Part shown: positions 1 to 6,568 of the stretch, piece after piece
Layout of the letters: each line of letters begins with the position of its first letter
Position numbering within the stretch: the stretch's first letter is position 1
Origin: an uncultured Clostridia bacterium
GTDB taxonomy: Bacteria; Bacillota; Clostridia; Lachnospirales; Lachnospiraceae
DNA length: 6,847 nt
Assembly: GCA_937888895.1 (NCBI GenBank)
Contig: CALASV010000420.1
Location: 1 to 6,847 of the forward strand
Reading direction: 5' to 3'
Translations under genes and position numbers: made by a program
The notes under the pieces: generated by a model
Seen by the model: the letters and a program-made list of their open reading frames with translations, nothing else
What the model was told of the DNA's origin: nothing
Database searches by the model: none

Positions 1-2
1 TA

Positions 3-815
3 ATGGTTTCCCTTGGAAAAATTGAGTTAACAGATGTGATTTATATTGTTCAGTTAACTGGAAATGTGATATGGTCTACTAGCAGTCTAGGTTCATCATG
101 GATTAGTTATAATAAAAAAAAGGTAGCATTTTCTGCTTTAGAACAGTTGATGCAAAGTCCAGAGGATTTAGAGGAAGAAGAAGGACAAATTGCGCCCATG
201 GGAGATATTGCTTTAAGTTTTGAGAATGTGTCTATACATTATAAGGAGTATGAACCAGTTAAGAACTTGAGTTTTTTCTGTCCTAAGGGGACTATTACTG
301 TGCTTGTGGGAGAAAGTGGTATAGGTAAATCTTCAGTATTTAATGCAGTTCTCGGATTTGCAGAATATTCTGGGGAAATTAAAGTTTGGGATAAAATAGT
401 GGAAAAAAAGAACCTAAAAGCAGTACGTCATAGTATTTCTTATATGTCAGAACATAATGAAATGGATGAAGTGACAGTGGAGGAAGCAATTTCTTTTGGA
501 GAAAGAGAGATTTCGGAAACAGAAAAGAAAGAGTATATTAAAGGATTAGGATTAGAAAAAATTAAAAATGCTTCTGTTGCTTCTGGTGGAGAAAAACAAA
601 GAATTTCTTTTATTAGAACATGTTTGAAAAAATGTGGAATTTATTTCTTTGATGAGCCAACAGCAGCTTTAGATGAGGAAAATGAAAAAAATGTTTTGGA
701 GTTTATGAAGAATCTGAAAAGACAAGGAAAGACAGTTTTGATTATCACTCATAGACAAAACACAAAGGAAATTGCAGATCAAGTAATTGAGTTTAAAAAT
801 ACATCTATACTATAA
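3..815 (+). CDS. ABC exporter, C-terminal part with complete ATPase domain (5' partial)
   Basis: ATP-binding part of an ABC transporter, probably a half-transporter with fused membrane and ATPase domains that exports a small molecule or peptide across the cytoplasmic membrane. The frame is open to the window edge, and residues 1-55 look like the last membrane helix and linker of an exporter, so the ATG at base 3 is probably internal. Visible motifs (numbered from that ATG) are Walker A GESGIGKS (103-110), signature SGGEKQR (194-200), Walker B IYFFDEP (213-219), D-loop ALD (222-224) and switch His250. Two oddities stand out. The Q-loop position in ISYMSE (145-150) reads Glu instead of Gln. The distance from the Walker A Lys to the signature is about 85 residues, shorter than the roughly 100 usual in exporters such as MsbA. 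The stop is 13 bases before the next start, suggesting an operon. The substrate is unknown. Confidence 0.9.
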   Translation: MVSLGKIELTDVIYIVQLTGNVIWSTSSLGSSWISYNKKKVAFSALEQLMQSPEDLEEEEGQIAPMGDIALSFENVSIHYKEYEPVKNLSFFCPKGTITVLVGESGIGKSSVFNAVLGFAEYSGEIKVWDKIVEKKNLKAVRHSISYMSEHNEMDEVTVEEAISFGEREISETEKKEYIKGLGLEKIKNASVASGGEKQRISFIRTCLKKCGIYFFDEPTAALDEENEKNVLEFMKNLKRQGKTVLIITHRQNTKEIADQVIEFKNTSIL

Positions 816-828
816 GAGAGTGTGTTTT

Positions 829-1860
829 ATGAATAAAAATAAAGTTAATTTATATAGTTGTTATCAAAAAGATTCTAATATACTTGATCCTATATTTCAA
901 GCATTGGATTGTTTTGAGCAGAGAATATATTTAATACTTAAAAGTCGTAATATTAGTAATCCATTATTTTTTTGTAAAAGTATTGTACCTATTTTTGTAA
1001 AATATAAAAATAAAGAAGCTTTAGAGTTACTAAGAAATAATTTATGGGAAGAAGAATTTTCTATATTTAAAAGAGAAGATATTCCTGTTTATAAAAATAA
1101 TTATTTTGAATCTATAAAAAAGATAATAGACCAAGGAGAATGCGTAGTTTTTTCTACTATGTTTGATTTAGTATATCCGTATCTTTGGTATGATGAAAAT
1201 TCGAGTGGAAATCATTATGACCATTTTAGCACAATAGTGGATTATGATGAGGAAAATTATTATGTAATAGATAGCCCTTATGTTTTTGCACCAACAAGAA
1301 ACCAGATTTGTGAATTTAATAAATCTATTAGTATTATTCCTATGAAATATTTACATCGAGGATTTCTGGTCTATTGCAACTTATTTAGGTTAGTTTTACA
1401 AGAGGATGTTTTGTATAAGCAAATTGATTTGATAACAATAATTAAAAAAAATGTAATTGATTATAATCATAATTGTTGTTATGAACTAGAAGAAGGTATA
1501 ATTTTTTATGGTAAAAGTGCATTGATACGATTACAAGAATGTATAAAAACTAGTGAGTTTGAGATATTAAAACAAACAGGATTTAGTTTTTATTGGGATA
1601 TACATTTGATTTTATCAAGACATATATTATTGAAGATGTGCTTAATTCAAGAAAAAGCTATATTTTCTGAAGATAATTTTAATAAAATACTTATTCAATT
1701 GAATAAATGTATTTCTTTATGGAATAAGTTAAAGAATATTATTATGAAAAATTTTTATAAAATAGATACATCGATATCATTTCAGAAGTCTGTGGAAAAG
1801 GTCATTAATGCTATAGTGCAACAAGAGAAAAAATTATTTGATGAATTGTCAGTGATATAA
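829..1860 (+). CDS. BtrH_N/C39-like papain-fold protein, hypothetical
   Basis: A 343-residue protein of uncertain function. The start is ATG 829, with an AAGAGAG-like ribosome binding site at 814-820; an in-frame ATG further upstream lies inside the preceding gene and lacks a good site. The N-terminal half resembles the BtrH_N/C39-like cysteine-protease-fold family. There is an early Cys (Cys11, in YSCYQ), then GECVVFST (103-110), then a His-containing stretch NHYDHFSTIVDYD (128-140) leading into YYVIDSPYV (144-152), giving a plausible Cys11 / His132 (or His129) / Asp148 triad. The C-terminal half (about 195-343) looks helical and contains YGKSALIRLQ (227-236), like the helical tail of BtrH-type proteins. 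BtrH itself is an acyltransferase of butirosin biosynthesis, and relatives occur beside ABC exporters in natural-product clusters; a role in processing or acylating a product exported by the upstream transporter is inference. No signal peptide is seen. The gene is clearly more AT-rich than the mobile DNA downstream. Confidence 0.8.
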   Translation: MNKNKVNLYSCYQKDSNILDPIFQALDCFEQRIYLILKSRNISNPLFFCKSIVPIFVKYKNKEALELLRNNLWEEEFSIFKREDIPVYKNNYFESIKKIIDQGECVVFSTMFDLVYPYLWYDENSSGNHYDHFSTIVDYDEENYYVIDSPYVFAPTRNQICEFNKSISIIPMKYLHRGFLVYCNLFRLVLQEDVLYKQIDLITIIKKNVIDYNHNCCYELEEGIIFYGKSALIRLQECIKTSEFEILKQTGFSFYWDIHLILSRHILLKMCLIQEKAIFSEDNFNKILIQLNKCISLWNKLKNIIMKNFYKIDTSISFQKSVEKVINAIVQQEKKLFDELSVI

Positions 1861-1992
1861 GTTTATTTTATGAATATTGATAAGTGTAGTAATCGATAAA
1901 AAAGTATAAAGTAAAGGAATTGTTCTGAAAACTTAATTCAATAACAGCTCCTGTATTATTATAACATCACTTTATAAGTTTTTTAAAAATAA

Positions 1993-2022
1993 ATAACATA
2001 CAAAGTCTTTTCGTAGTATAAT
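1993..2022 (+). promoter_or_regulatory. Probable promoter of the IS transposase gene
   Basis: A perfect TATAAT at 2017-2022 has ATAACA (4 of 6 match to TTGACA) at 1993-1998, with an 18-bp spacer. The transposase ATG lies 40 bases further on, with an AAAGAAGTGA ribosome binding site at 2047-2056 and a 6-base gap. The rest of the 1861-2062 spacer holds no gene and no convincing terminator for the upstream operon; the left IS end must lie somewhere in it but I could not place it. Confidence 0.45.
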
Positions 2023-3012
2023 AAGTTTGCTAACCAAATAAACACGAAAGAAGTGACCTTGTATGTCAAAACTATTATACAATAAGAGTAGACTATATCG
2101 TTATTTTTCTATTTATTTGAAAGAATATTCTGCTCCAACAGCAGAATCTTTCTTCCTTTTATTGCTGTTTATGTTAGTATTAGAATCTGCTGATTCCCTT
2201 CGATTTCTCTATCGCCATTTTATTTCTCCATGGACAGAGAAATCCTTAAATGCCTTTTACTATCTTTGCTCTTATGTTAAGGTAGATTATTCTTCTTTTA
2301 TGAACACTACCATAAAAATAGCTCTATCTTTGATACCAATTTCTCTTCATTCGCAACCAGTGCTTCTCTGTATTGATGATATAATGGTGGCGAACTATGG
2401 AACCAAATTTGAAGAGGTTTCCAAACTATTTGACCATGCAGCTCATCAAGGTTCTTCCTATTTACATGGACATTGTTTTGTTAGTTTACTGCTCTGTATT
2501 CCTGTATGGAAAAACGGAAAAATTCATTATCTTTCCCTTCCGTTAGGCTATCGTATGTGGCAAAAAACGACTTCCAAGTTGGCTCTGGCAGCTCAAATGG
2601 TAACGCAAGTTATGCCACAATTACAGTCGAAACGAACCATTCTTCTCTGTGACAGTTGGTATGCTAAACAAGAAGTCATTGCTTTAGTAGACCAATTCGA
2701 ACACTTAGATATGGTTTGTAATGTTAGAAAAGATACTGTATTATATGAATTGCCACCAAAACCTTCAGGAAAACGAGGTAGACCTAGAAAATATGGAGAA
2801 CGACTTTCCTTGGAAGAGATTGCTCTTTCCGAACAACAGATTGGTGGTTATTATACAGGAGTACAAATGGTACTATCGAATCTGTTTGGCGAACGAAGAA
2901 TTTTTGCTTATGTGACATCTACAGAAGCTATCGGTGGTTCTCGTCGTTTATTTTTAAGCACCATAACTCCAGCTACCTTATCCTTGTCTTGTGCTTGGCA
3001 AGAAGTAGAACC

Positions 3013-3050
3013 TTTAAACCAACGGGACTGGATTGGATGCTGTATGTCCC
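3013..3050 (+). other. Candidate -1 frameshift site (or one-base deletion) in the transposase
   Basis: The heptamer T-TTA-AAC at 3013-3019 is exactly in phase with the transposase frame, and the frame needed downstream is -1. Four bases later GGGAC (3024-3028) can pair with GTCCC (3046-3050) around a 17-base loop. This is the layout of a programmed -1 frameshift signal. The simpler reading is loss of one A in CCAA(A)CGGG at 3020-3023, which would restore Leu-Asn-Gln-Thr-Gly. IS4-type transposases are normally made from one frame, which favours deletion. Confidence 0.4.
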
Positions 3051-3073
3051 ACTATTTCTCTATCGATTTCGCT

Positions 3074-3081
3074 GGAACATA
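3074..3081 (+). repeat. Direct repeat GGAACATA, left copy at RIT boundary
   Basis: Matches 6562-6569 exactly. One copy belongs to the original transposase sequence (codons Trp-Asn-Ile). The first six bases, GGAACA, fit the spacer of a tyrosine recombinase crossover site rather than a staggered-cut duplication by a DDE enzyme. Confidence 0.85.
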
Positions 3082-3105
3082 ATACCGATATCGGCATTAT
3101 GTTCC
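3074..3105. repeat. 32-bp near-perfect palindrome at the left RIT boundary
   Basis: The sequence reads GGAACATAAT, ACCGATATCGGC, ATTATGTTCC. It is its own reverse complement except for one mismatched pair (the A of ACC against the C of GGC). It is centred on GATATC and joins the target-side GGAACA to the inverted TGTTCC of the terminal repeat. There is no equivalent on the right, so the element ends are asymmetric by about 18 bp. Confidence 0.85.
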
Positions 3106-3117
3106 TAATGCCGATAT
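3088..3117. other. 12-6-12 tyrosine-recombinase-like core site
   Basis: ATATCGGCATTA (3088-3099) and its exact inverted copy TAATGCCGATAT (3106-3117) flank the 6-bp spacer TGTTCC (3100-3105). Perfect inverted arms around a 6-8 bp spacer are the standard layout of a tyrosine recombinase crossover site, as in dif. Binding by the RIT recombinases is inferred. Confidence 0.6.
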
Positions 3118-3133
3118 TTTTTTAATGCCGATA
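3099..3133 (+). repeat. RIT terminal inverted repeat, left
   Basis: A 35-bp perfect inverted match to 6534-6568. It contains ATGTTCC followed by two direct copies of AATGCCGATA 18 bp apart, separated by a run of T. Identity stops at 3134. Confidence 0.92.
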
Positions 3134-3150
3134 GTTTCATAAAAACAGCA

Positions 3151-3185
3151 TAATTACTGATATTTTATTTAAAATATCGGTATTA
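3151..3185. repeat. Subterminal hairpin with an arm motif, left
   Basis: TAATTACTGATATTTTA (3151-3167) pairs with TAAAATATCGGTATTA (3170-3185) with one bulge and a G-T pair. The right half contains ATATCGGTATTA, an inverted copy of the arm motif. A matching forward copy (TAATACCGATA, 6480-6490) lies at a similar distance from the right end, so both ends share one design. Confidence 0.65.
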
Positions 3186-3196
3186 ATCTTTATTAT
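3168..3196 (+). promoter_or_regulatory. Possible promoter of the recombinase operon
   Basis: TTTAAA (3168-3173) and TATTAT (3191-3196) are 17 bp apart, both moderate matches to the consensus. The -35 lies in the loop and right half of the subterminal hairpin, overlapping the arm motif at 3174-3185. A recombinase bound there could repress its own operon; this is inference. Confidence 0.3.
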
Positions 3197-3230
3197 GAAG
3201 AAGTATCTAGCAACTTCATAACTAAGGAGG
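3193..3230 (+). promoter_or_regulatory. Leader stem-loop and strong ribosome binding site of the first recombinase
   Basis: TTATGAAG (3193-3200) pairs with CTTCATAA (3214-3221), an 8-bp stem with a 13-base loop. It ends three bases before a perfect AAGGAGG at 3224-3230, which is six bases before ATG 3237. The hairpin could tune translation, but no anti-SD pairing is visible. Confidence 0.45.
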
Positions 3231-3236
3231 TTTTTT

Positions 3237-4505
3237 ATGATTCAAAAAGAATGGGATATACAATCCCTCAGTGATGTTTTTTTGCAAACCGTTCGGGAAT
3301 ACGGCATCAAAGAAATAAGTATCGCACAGTATGAAACTGTTTGTAAAAAAATAGTTCGGTTTTCTATAGAACATGGTTTCTATGGTTACTATCCCGGGCT
3401 TCAAGCGGATTATGATGCTTTTATCAATGCAAAAGTCAATGAAACATCGATATCTTATGGGTATGGAAGATTCCAACATCGTGTCATTCGGATGTTCGCT
3501 TCTCTTGCTGAAACAGGAAAAATAGACTTTTCCAGTAACTTTCATTCCACGAAAAAGTATACTGTTTCTAAAAATTCTATGGAACTCATTGAAAAAGCGT
3601 TAGATTATCATTCACTAAAAGGAGAAGCAAGGTCAGAAATGTCAACGGTAATGAGACATTTTTTTGCCTATGCCGAACATAAACTGGCATCCAATCTTAT
3701 AAAAGTAACAGATGAACTTCTGATGGATTTCTTTACAAAAGAACTTCCAAATACAAATAAAGGCAGTATGGGAAGATCTTTGCGTGCCATTAAATATCTT
3801 TCGGTATACCTTAAAAACAATGGTAATACAGAACTTATACTTGATTTTACACAGCTAAAGGCAAGAGGTCATCATATAAAAGCGATACTTCCATACTCCC
3901 AAAAAGAACTACATAGAGCAGTCTCTTCCATAAATACTACAACACCAGAAGGACTTCGAGATTATGCTATCTTACTCCTTGCTTTTGAAACAGGGCTGAG
4001 AGGTGTTGATATACGCAAACTTTGTTTACAAGATATTGATTGGAAAAAAGGACTATTACATCTAAAACAGTCAAAAACTGACAAACCCCTAATTCTTCCA
4101 TTAAGTGGAAAGGTAAGGAATGCCATAGCGGATTATATACTTATGGGACGACCAGAATGTAGTTATCCTGAAATATTTCTGACCGTAAAAGGACCCGTGA
4201 AACCAATCGACAAAAGACATGGTGGATTTTCCAGTCTTTGTGATAAATATTTTAATGCAGCAAATGTGGAAAAGATCCCAGGACGAGCATTTCATAGCCT
4301 TAGAAGAACATTCGCTACGGAATTATCGGAAGCAGGTGTTTCCCTTGAAACTATTTCACAAATGCTTGGACATAAAAATATAGAAGAAGACAAACCATAT
4401 CTTTCTTATAACAGAGAACAAACAGCATTTTGTGCCATTGGTTTTGATGAAATACCTATTATCCATGGGAGATATGCAGGAGGTAATCAGAATGACAATC
4501 AATGA
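3237..4505 (+). CDS. ritA: RIT tyrosine recombinase A
   Basis: Tyrosine recombinase of 422 residues, first of the trio. It should cut and rejoin DNA through a 3'-phosphotyrosine at the element's core sites. The N-terminal part (about 1-205) is the SAM-like/core-binding DNA-binding region; the catalytic domain (about 215-400) carries Arg255 (ETGLRG), Lys280 (QSK), His353 and Arg356 (HSLRR), His379 (LGH) and nucleophile Tyr388, nine residues after that His. All catalytic positions are present, so the enzyme is probably active. The start is fixed by AAGGAGG six bases upstream. The gene end overlaps the next start by 14 bases, indicating translational coupling. Length and position match RitA of RIT elements; the letter assignment rests on order and size. 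Confidence 0.9.
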   Translation: MIQKEWDIQSLSDVFLQTVREYGIKEISIAQYETVCKKIVRFSIEHGFYGYYPGLQADYDAFINAKVNETSISYGYGRFQHRVIRMFASLAETGKIDFSSNFHSTKKYTVSKNSMELIEKALDYHSLKGEARSEMSTVMRHFFAYAEHKLASNLIKVTDELLMDFFTKELPNTNKGSMGRSLRAIKYLSVYLKNNGNTELILDFTQLKARGHHIKAILPYSQKELHRAVSSINTTTPEGLRDYAILLLAFETGLRGVDIRKLCLQDIDWKKGLLHLKQSKTDKPLILPLSGKVRNAIADYILMGRPECSYPEIFLTVKGPVKPIDKRHGGFSSLCDKYFNAANVEKIPGRAFHSLRRTFATELSEAGVSLETISQMLGHKNIEEDKPYLSYNREQTAFCAIGFDEIPIIHGRYAGGNQNDNQ

Positions 4506-5442
4506 CTATCTCGAAGATTATCTCATAAGAATGCTAGAGTTTCGTGAGGCGGCAGGATATGCCATCGTTACTTATCGTGTTTCCCTTATGCCATTTATTA
4601 AGTTTTGCTGTTCTGAATATCAAGATGCTGAAATACTGACATCTGAAATGCTAGATAAATGGTTAACTTATAAAAAATACACTCCAAACACACAGGCTGC
4701 ATTTATCTCTTGTTTGCGTCAATACTGTAAGTATATAAATTTTTTAGGTACACCAGCATATATACCAGAGGAAGATTATACGATTAAACGCATTACATAT
4801 GAACCATACTTATTTACAGATCATGAACTAAAAGAGTTGTTTTGTACTATAGATGGATACCAACCATCTACAAACAATAAAAAATATCATCCCGAACTTG
4901 TGATATCTCCTTTGTTTCGAATGATGTATTGTTGTGGTATGAGACCTTCGGAACCACTACACTTGAAATGTGAGGATATAAATTTAGACACAGGAGATAT
5001 TTATATAAGAGAAACGAAAAAACACAAGGATCGTCATATCATTATGTCACAAGATTTACTTCACTTATGTAGAAAATATGATGGCTACATAGGGAAGTGC
5101 ACATGGTTTTTCGAATATAATGAGAAACCTTATAGCAGAGAGTGGATGACAGCACAGTTTCGGCATTGTTGGAAACGCAGTGGGTTACAATCCTATAAAA
5201 ATCCAAGACCCTATGATTTGAGACATTCTTTTGCAACAAGAAATCTAATTCATTGGATAGACCAGGGGCTGGACATTAATCAATTACTCCCCTATCTCAG
5301 TACTTATATGGGCCATTCGGAACGGAACAGTACTTTTTATTACATTCATCTTCTCCCAGAAAGAATACGAAATTCTACAGGAATAGACTGGGAACAGTTT
5401 TCTATTATCTATGGGAAAGAAGGTGAAAGTATTGAAGATTAA
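4492..5442 (+). CDS. ritB: RIT tyrosine recombinase B
   Basis: Tyrosine recombinase of 316 residues, middle member of the trio. The start is ATG 4492, because AGGAGGT sits at 4478-4484 with a seven-base gap; an in-frame ATG 60 bases earlier has no comparable site. The catalytic domain (about 105-295) shows Arg151 (GMRPSE), Lys176/177 (ETKKHK), Arg244 (YDLRHSFAT), His275 (YMGH) and Tyr284 nine residues later. The first position of the usual His-x-x-Arg box is Tyr241, a known but less common substitution. The segment HWIDQGLDINQLLPYLSTYMGH (254-275) has an extended loop before the second His box, a hallmark of RitB-type recombinases as I recall them. It overlaps both neighbours by 11-14 bases, so the three proteins are probably made in fixed ratio. 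Confidence 0.9.
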   Translation: MTINDYLEDYLIRMLEFREAAGYAIVTYRVSLMPFIKFCCSEYQDAEILTSEMLDKWLTYKKYTPNTQAAFISCLRQYCKYINFLGTPAYIPEEDYTIKRITYEPYLFTDHELKELFCTIDGYQPSTNNKKYHPELVISPLFRMMYCCGMRPSEPLHLKCEDINLDTGDIYIRETKKHKDRHIIMSQDLLHLCRKYDGYIGKCTWFFEYNEKPYSREWMTAQFRHCWKRSGLQSYKNPRPYDLRHSFATRNLIHWIDQGLDINQLLPYLSTYMGHSERNSTFYYIHLLPERIRNSTGIDWEQFSIIYGKEGESIED

Positions 5443-6478
5443 GGATCCAGAGCTTTATAAACTTATGAAAAATTTTCTTACAGTTTATCTTCCCGAAACT
5501 AGAAAGAAAAGTGTACATACCATTCAAGCGTATCGAGATGCTTTAAATCTATACCTTGATTTTTTAAATCAGTCAAAAGGAATTCCTTTAAAAAATGTAG
5601 ATAGAAGGGATTTTAATCAAGAGAATATATCTGCATTTCTTAAGTGGTTACAAAAAGAACGTGGGAACGAAAGTACTACAATAAACCAAAGACTTTCCCA
5701 TATCAAAGGTTTCTGTAAATATGTACAAAAAAAAGACGTCTTGTCCTATCAAATTTATAATGAAATATGCGAAATTGCTGAGTATAAGGATGAACGAATC
5801 AAAGAATTCCTATGGCTTACGGTGAAAGAAGTAAAGCTTGTACTAGAACAGCCAGATACTAGTAAAAAGACAGGAATACGAGACCGATTTTTTATTGCCT
5901 TACTGTATGAAAGTGGATGTAGAAATGAAGAATTATTACACATGAAATTAAAGAATATCGTAATAAATACTACAGGGGAAGCCGATATTCATATATTTGG
6001 TAAAGGGAGCAAACATCGATGTACACCACTTTCTAAAGATATCGTGCCTTATTTTAAAGAGTATTGTAAACTATATCATCCAGATGCTATGAATCAAAAG
6101 GAAGAATTATTATTTTATACGATTAGAAATGGGGTAAAATGTCAAATGTCTCAAGATAATGTACAACGTTTTATGAAGACATATGAGACTAAGATAAAAG
6201 AAAAGAATGCTGACTTTCCACATCTACACCCACATTTATGGCGAAGAACAAGAGCGATGCATCTTTATTTAGCAGGAATTCCCTTACCACTTGTAGCAGA
6301 ATGGCTTGGACATTCTAGTATGGAAACTGTTCAGATATATGCAAGAGCAACGAATGAAATGAAACGTCAAGCACAAAGAAAACTTGGTGAAAAGGAAGAA
6401 TCGGTATTTCAGGATGATATTGCATTTAAATATAGTGACAATGAAGAGATACTCAAGAAATTGGCAGGATTAAAATAA
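5432..6478 (+). CDS. ritC: RIT tyrosine recombinase C
   Basis: Tyrosine recombinase of about 348 residues, last of the trio. I chose TTG 5432 as the start: AAGAAGGTGA (5417-5426), one mismatch from the full anti-SD complement, lies five bases upstream, and the overlap with ritB (11 bases) then resembles the ritA/ritB overlap. ATG 5411 in the same frame would add seven residues but has no ribosome binding site. Counting from TTG, a core-binding domain spans about 10-105 and the catalytic domain about 130-310, with Arg164 (GCRNEE), Lys191 (FGKGSK), His268 and Arg271 (HLWRR), His294 (LGH) and Tyr303. The block HPHLWRRTRAMHLY followed by LVAEWLGHSS is typical of RitC-like integrases. All catalytic residues are present. 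The product ends just before the right subterminal arm motif. Confidence 0.88.
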   Translation: MKIKDPELYKLMKNFLTVYLPETRKKSVHTIQAYRDALNLYLDFLNQSKGIPLKNVDRRDFNQENISAFLKWLQKERGNESTTINQRLSHIKGFCKYVQKKDVLSYQIYNEICEIAEYKDERIKEFLWLTVKEVKLVLEQPDTSKKTGIRDRFFIALLYESGCRNEELLHMKLKNIVINTTGEADIHIFGKGSKHRCTPLSKDIVPYFKEYCKLYHPDAMNQKEELLFYTIRNGVKCQMSQDNVQRFMKTYETKIKEKNADFPHLHPHLWRRTRAMHLYLAGIPLPLVAEWLGHSSMETVQIYARATNEMKRQAQRKLGEKEESVFQDDIAFKYSDNEEILKKLAGLK

Positions 6479-6487
6479 TTAATACCG

Positions 6488-6526
6488 ATAATTGCTGTAA
6501 CATAATCGTGTTGTTACAGCAATTAT
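6488..6526. repeat. Long hairpin after the recombinase operon
   Basis: ATAATTGCTGTAAC (6488-6501) pairs perfectly with GTTACAGCAATTAT (6513-6526) over 14 bp with an 11-base loop. It begins inside an arm motif (6480-6490) ten bases after the ritC stop. There is no following T run, so it is not a standard terminator; it may stop transcription weakly, or shape the recombination site like the left hairpin. Confidence 0.7.
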
Positions 6527-6533
6527 TCTAAAA

Positions 6534-6568
6534 TATCGGCATTAAAAAAATATCGGCATTAGGAACAT
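6534..6568 (-). repeat. RIT terminal inverted repeat, right
   Basis: Exact reverse complement of 3099-3133, including the same seven-base homopolymer between the two arm motifs. It ends in GGAACAT at the boundary with the IS sequence. Confidence 0.92.

Larger units (their letters stand above)
2063..3081 (+). pseudogene. IS4-superfamily (YREK) DDE transposase, 5' part, interrupted
   Basis: First three quarters of an insertion-sequence transposase that cuts and rejoins DNA with a DDE active site. Acidic residues in LCIDD (102-106) and CDSWY (196-200) fit the first and second catalytic Asp, and GKRGRPRKYG (237-246) is an AT-hook-like basic patch. As written, the frame ends after 339 residues with a stop at 3080-3082, but the last 20 residues are off-frame. 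Shifting by -1 at 3019 reads WMLYVPLFLYRFRWNIEV, which continues across the insertion into bases 6570-6779. Together they restore Tyr-x2-Arg-x3-Glu-x6-Lys, the YREK signature of IS4-type transposases. The reassembled protein would be about 410 residues, normal for the group. The insertion separates the YREK Arg and Glu codons, so the gene cannot give active enzyme in this allele. Confidence 0.88.

Noticed and set aside
1940..1990. Short stem ACTT/AAGT followed by a T run as terminator of the exporter operon
   Set aside because: Only a 4-bp AT-rich stem; too weak to call in such AT-rich DNA.
2721..2915. Small open frame overlapping the transposase
   Set aside because: Shadow of the transposase in another frame, with no ribosome binding site or recognisable protein features.
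3074..3117. A chromosomal dif site used by XerCD-dependent elements
   Set aside because: The 12-6-12 layout resembles dif, but the arms do not match dif, the site belongs to the element, and the target is an IS gene.
3106..3185. CRISPR-like array from the repeated AATGCCGATA motif
   Set aside because: Copies are 10-12 bp, in both orientations and irregularly spaced; there are no cas genes.
3222..3545. Minus-strand open frame of about 107 codons over the start of ritA
   Set aside because: Antisense shadow of a clear recombinase gene; no supporting start signal.
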